64,000 bases of DNA from Bradyrhizobium symbiodeficiens (GTDB lineage Bacteria; Pseudomonadota; Alphaproteobacteria; Rhizobiales; Xanthobacteraceae). Positions 49,153 through 57,719 of the stretch are shown here, in pieces. Each line of letters opens with the position of its first letter. Position 1 is the first letter of the stretch. The notes beneath the pieces are model-generated. The model made no database searches, had not been told where the DNA came from, and saw only the letters and a list, made by a program, of their open reading frames with translations. Both the position numbers and the translations under genes were made by a program. The stretch spans positions 3,908,501 through 3,972,500 of the forward strand of contig NZ_CP029427.2 of assembly GCF_002266465.3 (NCBI RefSeq), read 5' to 3'.

Positions 49153-50706
49153 ATGGCCGCGATCCTTGAATTTGGTCCATTCCGCATCGATGTCGACGCG
49201 GGGATCTTGTTCCACGGTGCCGAGCCCACCCCACTCGGCCAGCGCGCTGTGCTGCTGCTGGCCTTGCTGGTCCGGCGGGGCGGCGCGCCGGTGTCCAAGG
49301 ACGCCCTGATCGAAGCAGCTTGGCCTGCCCTGGCGATCGAGGAAAGCAATCTGACCGTCCAGATCGCAGCTGTGCGGCGCATCATGGCCGCAATCTCCGG
49401 AGAGGCGGGCTGGATCGAGACCCTGCCACGGCGCGGCTATCGATACATTGGTCCAGCCGCCACGACGCTCGATCCAGACTGCGCAACCGCGGCCCGCGAG
49501 CAGCCGCCACTGCCCCTGCCCGACCGTCCGTCAATCGCGGTATTGCCCTTTGCAAACCTGAGCGGCGATGCCGAGCAGGACTACTTTGCCGATGGGATGG
49601 TTGACGACATCATCACCGGCCTGTCGCGCATCAACTGGCTGTTCGTGATCGCGCGGAATTCGACGTTCATCTACAAGGGCGCTGCGGTGGACGTGAAACA
49701 GATAGGCCGCGAGCTCGGCGTCCGATACGTGCTGGAAGGCAGCGTCCGGAAAACCGGCGCGATGGTGCGTATCACCGGGCAGCTCATCGACGCATCGACC
49801 GGAATGCATGTATGGGCCGATCGCTACGACCGAAGGTCCGAAGACGTTTTCGCGCTTCAGGACGACATCGCCCTCTCAGTGGTCGGCGCCATTGCCCCAA
49901 GCCTGCGGCGCGCCGAGATCAACAGGGTCAAACGCAAGCGACCCGAGAGCCTCGACGCCTATGATATCGTCCTGCGGGCGCAACCGGATGTCGATTCCGG
50001 CATGCCGGAACAGGTCAGGCAGGCACTTTCGCTGCTCGACCGGTCGATCGCCCTCGAACCGGATTATGCGCTGGCGCACGGCAACGCCGCAATGTGCCAT
50101 CATTGCCTATTCCTTCGGGCCGGCTTGCAGGAGGCCAATCGCGAGGCCTCGATCCGCCACGCACGCTCGGCCATCGCCCACGGCCAGGACGACGCGCTTG
50201 CCCTTACGCTCGCGGGCTTTTCGATCGGCATGGACGGGCACGACCGCTCCGCAGCATTCGTCGCGTTCGAGGCCGCGCTCGCCATCAGCCCGTCATCGGC
50301 GCTGACCTACATCCTCGGCAGCGTCGTGCTCGGCTGGGGCGGAGATCCCGACCGAGCCATCGAATGGAGCGAACAAGGCCTACGGCTCAGCCCGTTCGAT
50401 TCTTGGGCTTTCGCAGCATTTGACGCCCAGGCTCTCGGGCACTTCCATCGCGGCCGATATGAGGAGGCGTGCCGCGCCGCTTACCGCTCGGTTCAAGCCA
50501 ATCCTCGCCACAGCATCACCTATGTGCAATTGGCCGCGGCGCTGGCAAGGCTTGGACGATTGCAGGAGGCGAAGGCGGCGGCCGCGCGGGTGCTGGAGCT
50601 GCACCCGTCGTTCCACTACGGCCGTCAATTTCAGGGCGTCAACTGCGCGCCAGCGCTGGCCTCCTCACTTGGCGAAGCCCTCCGCATTGCAGGCCTTCCG
50701 GAGTAG
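49153..50706 (+). CDS. Winged-helix, TolB-like and TPR regulator
   Basis: The 517-residue protein opens with an OmpR-type winged helix (LEFGPFRIDVDAGILFHGAE to LPRRGYRYIG, about 5-98). It continues with a FlgO/TolB-like region (RPSIAVLPFANLSGDAEQDYFADGMVDDIITGLSRINWLFVIARNSTFIYKG, about 125-270) and TPR-like helices to the end. This architecture is known from CadC-like or adenylate-cyclase-associated regulators, but no cyclase domain is present. There is no clear membrane segment. It may sense a cytoplasmic partner and regulate nearby genes; the target is unknown. Confidence 0.8.
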   Translation: MAAILEFGPFRIDVDAGILFHGAEPTPLGQRAVLLLALLVRRGGAPVSKDALIEAAWPALAIEESNLTVQIAAVRRIMAAISGEAGWIETLPRRGYRYIGPAATTLDPDCATAAREQPPLPLPDRPSIAVLPFANLSGDAEQDYFADGMVDDIITGLSRINWLFVIARNSTFIYKGAAVDVKQIGRELGVRYVLEGSVRKTGAMVRITGQLIDASTGMHVWADRYDRRSEDVFALQDDIALSVVGAIAPSLRRAEINRVKRKRPESLDAYDIVLRAQPDVDSGMPEQVRQALSLLDRSIALEPDYALAHGNAAMCHHCLFLRAGLQEANREASIRHARSAIAHGQDDALALTLAGFSIGMDGHDRSAAFVAFEAALAISPSSALTYILGSVVLGWGGDPDRAIEWSEQGLRLSPFDSWAFAAFDAQALGHFHRGRYEEACRAAYRSVQANPRHSITYVQLAAALARLGRLQEAKAAAARVLELHPSFHYGRQFQGVNCAPALASSLGEALRIAGLPE

Positions 50707-50737
50707 CACTCAGCTCGGCCTGACGTCGGCGTGTCAC

Positions 50738-51982
50738 TCAAGTGCAGCGCGCGCTCAAGCCGGAGGCGCTGAGCTTCGCCATCACCTCGTCGAGATGGGC
50801 GCTGTCGCGGGTCTCGATGACGAGCTGCAGCAGTGTCGCCTTGGCCGGCAGGTCGGAGAAGGTCCGCTGGTGCGAGACCTCGATGATGTTGGCGCCGGCT
50901 TCGGCGAGCAGCGCGGCCACTGCGGCCAGTTGCCCGGGCCTGTCAGGGATATCGAGCGAGAGCTGGGTCAACCGTCCCTCGCGCGCGAGTTCGCGCGTGA
51001 GGACGGATGCGATCAGCCGCGTGTCGATATTGCCGCCGCTCAAGACGAGGCCCACCTTCTGGCCCGCGAAGCGGGAGGGATCCGACATCAGCGCGGCGAG
51101 GCCGGCGGCGCCAGCGCCCTCGACGACCGTCTTCTCGATCGAGATCAGGGTCGCGACCGCGCGCTCCAGCTCGGCTTCGTTGACGAGCGCGATGTCGTCG
51201 ACGAGGCGGCGGACGATCTCGGTGGTGATCTTGCCGGGCGATTTCACCGCGATGCCTTCGGCCAGCGTATCGCCGCGCGCCGGCAGATTGCCGGCATGGA
51301 TGGCATTGTACATCGACGGATAGAGCCAGGCCTCAACGCCCAGGATTCGCAGCGACGGCTTGATCGATTTCGCGGCGATGCCGATGCCGCTGATCAGGCC
51401 GCCGCCGCCGATCGGCACGACCAGCGTGTCGAGCTCCGGCACGGCCCTCATCATCTCCAGCCCGATCGTGCCCTGCCCCGCGATGACAAGCGGATCGTCG
51501 TAGGGATGGACGAAGATCATGCCTCGCGCTTCGCCGTGGCTGCGCGCGAATGCGGCCGCCTCCTCCAGCGTCGCGCCGGTGACGACCACCTCCGCGCCGT
51601 GATGCCGGGTGTTCTCGACCTTCACCATGGGCGTGCCGACCGGCATGACGATGGTGGCGGGAACGCCGAGCCGCTTGGCGTGATAGGCCACGCCTTGCGC
51701 GTGGTTGCCCGCCGACATCGCGATCACGCCCCGTGCGCGCTCCTCCGGCGTCAGCGCGGTGAGACGGTTGAGCGCGCCCCGCTCCTTGAACGAGGAGGTG
51801 AACTGGAGGTTCTCGAATTTGAGCCAGATCTCGCAGCCGCAGATGCTGCTCAGCGTGCGGCTGTAGCTGCAGGGCGTCTCGACGACGGCGCCCCTGATCG
51901 TTTCGGCGGCGGCGGCAATGTCGCTTGGGGCGACTGGCAAACCGCTGAGATCGAAGGGCGAGGTTTGGGACAATTCAGCCAT
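50738..51982 (-). CDS. ilvA: Threonine ammonia-lyase with ACT domain
   Basis: The 414-residue PLP enzyme deaminates threonine to 2-oxobutanoate, the entry to isoleucine synthesis. Lys66 in SSFKERGALNRL forms the Schiff base, SAGNHAQGVAYHAK and IPIGGGGLISG-like GGGGLISG bind PLP, and a C-terminal ACT domain (LSLDIPDRPGQLAAVAALLAEAGANIIEV) can bind an amino-acid effector. The length fits the short single-ACT type. It is separate from the flanking genes. Confidence 0.93.
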   Translation of the reverse strand: MAELSQTSPFDLSGLPVAPSDIAAAAETIRGAVVETPCSYSRTLSSICGCEIWLKFENLQFTSSFKERGALNRLTALTPEERARGVIAMSAGNHAQGVAYHAKRLGVPATIVMPVGTPMVKVENTRHHGAEVVVTGATLEEAAAFARSHGEARGMIFVHPYDDPLVIAGQGTIGLEMMRAVPELDTLVVPIGGGGLISGIGIAAKSIKPSLRILGVEAWLYPSMYNAIHAGNLPARGDTLAEGIAVKSPGKITTEIVRRLVDDIALVNEAELERAVATLISIEKTVVEGAGAAGLAALMSDPSRFAGQKVGLVLSGGNIDTRLIASVLTRELAREGRLTQLSLDIPDRPGQLAAVAALLAEAGANIIEVSHQRTFSDLPAKATLLQLVIETRDSAHLDEVMAKLSASGLSARCT

Positions 51983-52027
51983 GGGACAGCATAGGGCATT
52001 TGGCCGGCTCAGGCGATAAGCCAGCCG

Positions 52028-52891
52028 CTATTTGGTAAACTCACGCGACCGCGAAGCCCGCCACAGCGTCCACAGCGTGCGCAGCCGGGACGATTGCCTC
52101 GGCGTAAACGGATTGCGCCCGGGTTGTGACAGGAGCGCGAGGTCGGCCCGTACCTCCGCGAGTGGCAGAAATGCTGCCCGAGCCGCTGGCGGCACCTCCG
52201 CCAGCAACGACAGGGCCGTAGCCAGATGCTGCCTCGCTTCGCCCGCGAGCTGCTCCAGCACGGCGCGCAGGTTCGGCGTGTCCTTGCCGGCAAACACGTC
52301 CTCGATGTCGCAATCGTGGCCCGCCAGCAGCTGCTGCGGCACAAACATCTGCCGGTGCGCGGCATCGCGCGGCAGAGTCGTGATGATTTGCACGATGCCT
52401 TGCGCAAGCCCGGCATGACGGGCGATATGTTCAACGGCCTCCGAGGGCTGCGTCATGATACGGGCCGCGAGAACGAACAGCGCCGATGAGGTCGCGGCCA
52501 GATAGCCTTCCAGCACCGTCAGCGTCGGCATCGGGTCGTTGTAGAGGTCGAACTGGTGCTCGTCGACGAGCAGCGACAGCGGCTCGACCGGCAAATCGAA
52601 ATCACGGATCGCGCGCAGCAGCTCGGCTGCGACCGGATTGCCCTCGGCACTGCCGTGGACCACGCCCGATAACAGATCGGTCCACCATTGAAAGCGGATC
52701 TCGCCGGGCAAGGGTTGGCTCACCTGGTCGCGGACGCGGACGATCTCGACATTGAAGGCGTAGAGCGCCAGCAGCGCGCGGCGCTCGGCAGCGGGCGCGA
52801 ACAACGTCGCGGCATAGCGCGGGAAGTCGTGGCTGCGCACGAGATCGGCGCAGAAGGACAAATTGTCGGGCGGAGCTGCGGCGGCGTTCAT
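52028..52891 (-). CDS. Squalene/phytoene synthase family protein (NDUFAF6-like)
   Basis: The 287-residue protein has the trans-isoprenyl synthase fold, but the Asp-rich motifs are altered. The first helix reads LYAFNVEIVRVRDQVSQP, and DEHQFDLYNDPMPTLTVLEGYLAATSSAL lacks a full DxxxD. Such degenerate members are homologues of the mitochondrial complex I assembly factor NDUFAF6 (COG1562). It is thus unlikely to make squalene. Its ATG overlaps the stop of the preceding NDUFAF3-like gene (ATGA), tying the two functionally. Confidence 0.85.
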   Translation of the reverse strand: MNAAAAPPDNLSFCADLVRSHDFPRYAATLFAPAAERRALLALYAFNVEIVRVRDQVSQPLPGEIRFQWWTDLLSGVVHGSAEGNPVAAELLRAIRDFDLPVEPLSLLVDEHQFDLYNDPMPTLTVLEGYLAATSSALFVLAARIMTQPSEAVEHIARHAGLAQGIVQIITTLPRDAAHRQMFVPQQLLAGHDCDIEDVFAGKDTPNLRAVLEQLAGEARQHLATALSLLAEVPPAARAAFLPLAEVRADLALLSQPGRNPFTPRQSSRLRTLWTLWRASRSREFTK

Positions 52892-53271
52892 GGCACGGCG
52901 ATCAGCGCAGCCGCAACCCGCCGCCGTTCGCCGATCATGATGTTGTAGGTGCGCACGGCGGGGCCGGTCTGCATCGTGTCCAGTACCACCATCACCGCCT
53001 TGAGCGCCTGGCGCAGCGCCGGCGGCGGCAGCCAGACCCCGGTTCCGGTGCCGATCAGAAGCGTGTCGATGCTGTTGGCGGCCGTGAACACCCGGTCCAG
53101 CGAATAGCGGTCAATCTTCTGGGGATCCGTCACGTCCCAGGCCCAGATCGCGTCGGGGAGACACAGCAGCGAGCCCCGATGCGACATGCCGGCAAAGGCG
53201 AAGCCGCCCTTGCCATAGGCTTCGATCGGCGCCGAGCGCGGGAAATGGGGAGCGTTGGGATCGCCGGCCAT
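52888..53271 (-). CDS. Mth938-like protein (NDUFAF3 homologue)
   Basis: The 127-residue protein belongs to the Mth938/DUF498 family: IEAYGKGGFAFAGMSHRGSLLCLPDAIWAWDV, then DTLLIGTGTGVWLPP and TYNIMIGERRRVAAALIAV. The eukaryotic relative NDUFAF3 helps build respiratory complex I. Close linkage with secD/secF is known for alphaproteobacterial members, and the overlap with a NDUFAF6-like gene supports a shared complex I assembly role. No membrane segment. Confidence 0.88.
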   Translation of the reverse strand: MAGDPNAPHFPRSAPIEAYGKGGFAFAGMSHRGSLLCLPDAIWAWDVTDPQKIDRYSLDRVFTAANSIDTLLIGTGTGVWLPPPALRQALKAVMVVLDTMQTGPAVRTYNIMIGERRRVAAALIAVP

Positions 53272-53331
53272 GAGCTTGGTCCGAATGGGCTTACTGCCCT
53301 CGCAAACGCCTGCGAGGGCATGCGGTTCGGA

Positions 53332-54351
53332 TCATGCCTTGTTTTTCTTCGCCGGCGCAGCCGTATCAGGCGCATCCTCGCGGTGCTCGCCGACGCCGAG
53401 ATAGATCAGGATCGGCGCCGCGATGAAGATCGAGGTGTAGGTGCCGACCAGCACCACGCCGAACATCATCACCGCGGTGAAGCTGTGGATGGCGTGCCCG
53501 CCGAACAGGAGCAGCGCCAGCAGCGCCAGCGTCACCGTGAAGTGGGTGATGATCGAGCGCGACAGCGTCGAGTTGATGGACTCGTTGAGCAGCTGCGGCA
53601 TCGGCATCTTCTTGTAGCGCCGCAGCATTTCACGGATACGGTCGTAGATGACGACGGTGTCGTTGAGCGAATAGCCCAGAATGGTCAAAAGCGCAGCGAT
53701 GCTGGTCAGGTCGAAATCGACCTGGCTGATCGACATGAAGCCGATCGTCAGCACGATGTCGTGCACGTTGGCGATCATGGCGCCGAGCGCGAACTGCCAT
53801 TCGAACCGGAACCAGAGATAGATCAGGATCGAGACGATCGCGAGCATCAGGCCGAGCATGCCGTAAGCCAGAAGCTCGCCGGCGACGCGCGGACCGAGCA
53901 CCTCGACGCGGCGGTACTCGATGGAATCACCGAGCGCGGTACGGACTTTCTGCACGGCATCCTGCTGCGCCTTGTCGCCGCCGGGCTGTTCGGCAACGCG
54001 GATCAAGACGTTCTCGGGGCCGCCGAACTGCTGCAGTTGCACTTCGCCGAGCCGCAAGCCATCCAGCGTCCTTCGCATCGCCGCGATGTCGGCGGCGCCG
54101 GACTTGGCCCGCACCTCCAGCAGCGTGCCGCCCTTGAAGTCGATACCGAGGTTCAGGCCGTGGGTGAAGAACAGCGTGATGGCGAGGATCGACAGCGCCG
54201 CCGAGATGGGGAAGCTGATCCGGCGGAAGCGCGTGAAGTCGAAATGGGTATCGTCCGGAACGATCCGCAGCGATGGCAGCCAGCCAAAGGCTGCGACCAC
54301 GGTGAGAATGGCGATGAGGACGCCGAGCCCGATGAGAACGGTGTGAGTCAC
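53332..54351 (-). CDS. secF: Protein translocase subunit SecF
   Basis: The 339-residue inner-membrane protein has six helices and a periplasmic loop. Seen are ITLFFTHGLNLGIDFKGGTLLEVR, the Gly-rich MLGLMLAIVSILIYLWFRFEWQFALGAM and TILGYSLNDTVVIYDRIREMLRRY. With SecD it pulls translocated proteins from SecYEG using proton motive force. secD lies ten bases upstream and yajC before that, the classical operon. Confidence 0.96.
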   Translation of the reverse strand: MTHTVLIGLGVLIAILTVVAAFGWLPSLRIVPDDTHFDFTRFRRISFPISAALSILAITLFFTHGLNLGIDFKGGTLLEVRAKSGAADIAAMRRTLDGLRLGEVQLQQFGGPENVLIRVAEQPGGDKAQQDAVQKVRTALGDSIEYRRVEVLGPRVAGELLAYGMLGLMLAIVSILIYLWFRFEWQFALGAMIANVHDIVLTIGFMSISQVDFDLTSIAALLTILGYSLNDTVVIYDRIREMLRRYKKMPMPQLLNESINSTLSRSIITHFTVTLALLALLLFGGHAIHSFTAVMMFGVVLVGTYTSIFIAAPILIYLGVGEHREDAPDTAAPAKKNKA

Positions 54352-54361
54352 GATCAGGCTC

Positions 54362-55966
54362 CTAGATCGGCACGCTCTGCGGCCGCTTCCACCGCACCCA
54401 CCAGGCGACGATCAGCCGGGTCATGGTGAAGGCGGTGAACACCGTGGTGATGATGCCGATGCCGAGCGTCACGGCAAAGCCGCGCACCGGGCCGGTGCCG
54501 ATGTAGAACAGCACCGCGGCGGCAATGAAGGTGGTGATGTTGGAATCGAGAATGGTCGCCAGCGCCCGCCTGAAGCCGGCGTCGATCGCCGAGATCGCGT
54601 TGCGGCCGCCGCGCAGCTCCTCGCGGATACGCTCGTAGATCAGCACGTTGGAGTCGACCGCGATGCCGACGGTGAGCACGATGCCGGCGATGCCGGGCAG
54701 CGTCAGCGTGGCGTTGAGCAGCGACAACAGGCCGAAGATCATGGCGACGTTGATGGCCACCGCGATGTTTGCGAACACCCCGAACAGCCGGTAGGTCAGC
54801 AGCATGAAGACGATGACAAGGATCGAGCCGACATAGGCCGCCAGTTCGCCCTTCTCGATCGAGTCCTGGCCGAGGCCCGGACCGACGGTGCGCTCCTCGA
54901 CCACGGTCAGCGGCGCCGGCAGCGCGCCGGCGCGCATCAGGATTGCGAGATCGTTGGCGGACTGGACCGTGAAGCTGCCGGAGATCTGTCCCTGCCCGCC
55001 CGTGATGGGCTCGTTGATCCGGGGCGCGGAGATCACCTTGTTGTCGAGCACGATCGCGAAGGGCAGCCCGACATTCTCTTGCGTGGCCTGCGCGAACTTG
55101 CGCGCGCCCGACGTATTGAACTTGAAGCTGACGACCGGCTCACTCGTACGCTGGTCGAAGGTCGCCTGGGCATCGATCAAATCGCCGCCGGCAACCAGCA
55201 CCTGCTTCTTGACCACATAGGGCGTCGGCGGCGGCGACGCGCTCATCAGCAACTCGGAGTCCGGCGGCAACTTGCCCTGTTGCGCCTGGTCCGGCGACAC
55301 GGTCGTGTCGACCATGCGGAATTCCATCTTCGCGGTCTCGCCGAGCAGCTTCTTCAGGCGCGTCGGATCCTGAAGACCCGGCACCTGCACCAGGATGCGG
55401 TCATTGCCCTGGCGCTGGATCACGGGCTCGACGGTGCCGAGCTCGTTGACTCGGCGCTCGACGATCTGGATCGACTGCTCGATGGTCTTGCGCATGCGGT
55501 CGAGCATCGCGGCCTGTGGGACGGTCAAGCGAATCAGGCTGCCGCCGGCATCGGTCACCTCGAGGTCGCGCTGACCGCTGGATCCCATCAGGCCGCCCAA
55601 CGGCTGGGACAGCTCGCGCAGCTTGGCGAGCGCAGCCTGAACGTCGGTCTCCTTGGTGATGCGAACCTCGGCCGCGTCGTTGCGCACGGTGACGCCGCCG
55701 GTGAAGCCGATCTTGGCATCGCGCAGCGTCCGGCGAACGTCGTCACGAACCTGGTCGAGCCGCTCCTTCTTCACATAGGCGGAATCGACCTCGAGAAGCA
55801 GATAGGAGCCGCCCTGGAGATCGAGGCCGAGCACGAGCCGGCGCTGCGCCCAGGCGGGCCAGGTCTTGACCTGCGCCTCGGGGAAGAAGTTCGGGACCGC
55901 GCAGAGGCACACGATCAGCGCCGTCAGGATGATCCCGAGCGCCTTCCACCGCGTGAAATACAACAT
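54362..55966 (-). CDS. secD: Protein translocase subunit SecD
   Basis: The 534-residue inner-membrane protein has the large periplasmic P1 domain (LGLDLQGGSYLLLEVD near 45-60) and conserved ALPAPLTVVEERTVGPGLGQDSI before six helices including AGIVLTVGIAVDSNVLIYERIREELRGG. It works with SecF in post-translocational release of secreted proteins. Separated by 47 bases from yajC and ten from secF. Confidence 0.96.
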   Translation of the reverse strand: MLYFTRWKALGIILTALIVCLCAVPNFFPEAQVKTWPAWAQRRLVLGLDLQGGSYLLLEVDSAYVKKERLDQVRDDVRRTLRDAKIGFTGGVTVRNDAAEVRITKETDVQAALAKLRELSQPLGGLMGSSGQRDLEVTDAGGSLIRLTVPQAAMLDRMRKTIEQSIQIVERRVNELGTVEPVIQRQGNDRILVQVPGLQDPTRLKKLLGETAKMEFRMVDTTVSPDQAQQGKLPPDSELLMSASPPPTPYVVKKQVLVAGGDLIDAQATFDQRTSEPVVSFKFNTSGARKFAQATQENVGLPFAIVLDNKVISAPRINEPITGGQGQISGSFTVQSANDLAILMRAGALPAPLTVVEERTVGPGLGQDSIEKGELAAYVGSILVIVFMLLTYRLFGVFANIAVAINVAMIFGLLSLLNATLTLPGIAGIVLTVGIAVDSNVLIYERIREELRGGRNAISAIDAGFRRALATILDSNITTFIAAAVLFYIGTGPVRGFAVTLGIGIITTVFTAFTMTRLIVAWWVRWKRPQSVPI

Positions 55967-56013
55967 CGACTGGACCTGTCAGATCAGGAGACTTGAAATG
56001 CTCGCGGACGCGC

Positions 56014-56391
56014 TCACTTCGACGCGGCGTCGTCCTTGGCGCTATCCTTCGCGCTTTCCTTGGATTCCTTGGCCGGCTCGCCCTTGGCGCGCACGCCGGA
56101 GACCATCGAGCGCATCTGACGCACCCGCACGCCGTCGGCGATCTCGAACTCGATCTGGTCGTCGTCGACGACCTTGGTGACCTTGCCGACGAGGCCGCCC
56201 GAGGTCACGACGGTGTCGCCGCGGCGGATGTTCTTCACGAGATCGGCGTGGTCCCGGACCTTCTTCTGCTGCGGACGCAGAATCAGGAAGTACATGATCA
56301 CGAAGATCAGGGCGAACGGCAGCAGCGACATCAACATGCTGTTGGTGTCGCCGGCGCCCGCGGCCTGGGCATACGCAGGGGTAATCAGCAT
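56014..56391 (-). CDS. yajC: Sec translocon accessory protein YajC
   Basis: The 125-residue protein has one membrane helix (MLMSLLPFALIFVIMYFLILRPQQKK) and the cytoplasmic GDTVVTSGGLVGKVTKVVDD domain, with a Lys/Ser/Glu-rich C-tail (KGEPAKESKESAKDSAKDD) longer than in enteric YajC. It joins SecDF. It heads the yajC-secD-secF unit. Confidence 0.93.
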   Translation of the reverse strand: MLITPAYAQAAGAGDTNSMLMSLLPFALIFVIMYFLILRPQQKKVRDHADLVKNIRRGDTVVTSGGLVGKVTKVVDDDQIEFEIADGVRVRQMRSMVSGVRAKGEPAKESKESAKDSAKDDAASK

Positions 56392-56572
56392 TCGGACGAT
56401 CCTCGTGAGAACGGGGGAAAGCCGGTCAGGCCCTCAAAGGCGACCGGCTCGGTCAAATTCGCGCGGACTATAGCGGCCATTGTCCCAATTGCAACGCTGC
56501 CAGACCGCTCATTTGGCCACCTTGCGGCGCGACGTCAGGCCCGATAAGGCTGCATTCTCAGGAACTTCGGAC

Positions 56573-57565
56573 ATGCCCAGAAAACCCAGCAAAAGCCCGG
56601 CCGGCAAAGGCCCACGCACCCCTGCCCGCAAGCCCGCCCTCGTCGCGGCAAAACGCCCCAAGGGGACGACCAAAGGGACCGTCAATGCATCCCCGGACCT
56701 CTCGCAGGAGCGCATCGTCCGCGCGCTGGAGACCATTGCGGCGCACCTCTCCGCCCAGGGCAAGCCGGCCCTCGAACGCGAGTCGTTCAAAGAGGCCGAT
56801 GCCTATGTCTGGCACCCCGACGGACGCCTCGCCGCGGTGCCGCGGGTCAGCCGCGTCGAGCTGTTCCTGCTCAAGGGCGTCGACCGGATGCGCGACATCC
56901 TGATGGAGAACACCGAGCGCTTCGCCAACGGCCTGCCCGCCAACAACGCGCTGCTCTGGGGCGCGCGCGGCATGGGCAAGTCGTCGCTGGTGAAGGCCGC
57001 GCATGCCAGCATCAATGCGGAGCGAAAGCCGGCCGACAGGCTGAAGCTGATCGAGATCCACCGCGAGGACATCGAGAGCCTGCCGATGCTGATGGAGAAG
57101 CTCCGGGACGCCAGCTTCCATTTCATCGTGTTCATCGACGACCTCTCTTTCGACGGCAATGATGCGTCCTACAAATCGCTGAAGGCGGTGCTCGAAGGCG
57201 GCATCGAGGGCCGGCCGGAGAATGTGATCCTCTACGCCACCTCGAACCGCCGTCATCTGCTGGCGCGCGACATGATCGAGAACGAGCGCTCGACCGCGAT
57301 CAATCCCGGCGAAGCCGTTGAGGAGAAGGTGTCACTGTCCGATCGCTTCGGCCTCTGGCTCGGCTTCCACCGCTGCAGCCAGGACGAATACCTCGCCATG
57401 GTGCGCGGCTATTGCAGCCATTTCGGCGTCAAGCTCGACGACGAAGCGCTGGAGCGCGAGGCGCTGGAATGGTCGACCACCCGCGGCTCCCGCTCGGGCC
57501 GCGTCGCCTGGCAATTCGTGCAGGAGCTGGCGGGCCGCCTCGGCGTGAAGCTGACGGCGAAGTAG
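56573..57565 (+). CDS. DUF815 AAA ATPase
   Basis: From ATG 56573 the product is 330 residues with a basic N-terminus (PRKPSKSPAGKGPRTPARKP). The AAA core includes ALLWGARGMGKSSLVKAAHAS (Walker A), FHFIVFIDDLSFDGND (Walker B) and a sensor-like VILYATSNRRHL, followed by SLSDRFGLWLGFHRCSQDEYLAMV. DUF815 proteins are ATPases of unknown function. It is divergent from yajC, sharing about 180 bases. An earlier start at 56480 lacks similarity. Confidence 0.9.
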   Translation: MPRKPSKSPAGKGPRTPARKPALVAAKRPKGTTKGTVNASPDLSQERIVRALETIAAHLSAQGKPALERESFKEADAYVWHPDGRLAAVPRVSRVELFLLKGVDRMRDILMENTERFANGLPANNALLWGARGMGKSSLVKAAHASINAERKPADRLKLIEIHREDIESLPMLMEKLRDASFHFIVFIDDLSFDGNDASYKSLKAVLEGGIEGRPENVILYATSNRRHLLARDMIENERSTAINPGEAVEEKVSLSDRFGLWLGFHRCSQDEYLAMVRGYCSHFGVKLDDEALEREALEWSTTRGSRSGRVAWQFVQELAGRLGVKLTAK

Positions 57566-57590
57566 CGGACCGTTTCGCCTCCCCCACAAC

Positions 57591-57694
57591 TGTCATTCCC
57601 CGCGCAGGCGGGGAATCCAGTACACCGCGGCTTATCGGCTCAATGACTGCTGTGTCGGAATGCTGGATCGCCCGGTCAAGCCGGGCGACGACAG
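57591..57694. repeat. Dispersed palindromic repeat
   Basis: GTCATTCCCCGCGCAGGCGGGGAAT (left, with internal CCCCGC/GCGGGG hairpin) and TGGATCGCCCGGTCAAGCCGGGCGACGACAG (right, GCCCGG/CCGGGC hairpin) form the element between convergent genes. Similar repeats occur throughout Bradyrhizobium genomes, from memory. Confidence 0.65.
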
Positions 57695-57719
57695 CTTCAA
57701 TGCGGAGGCTCTGTAAGCC

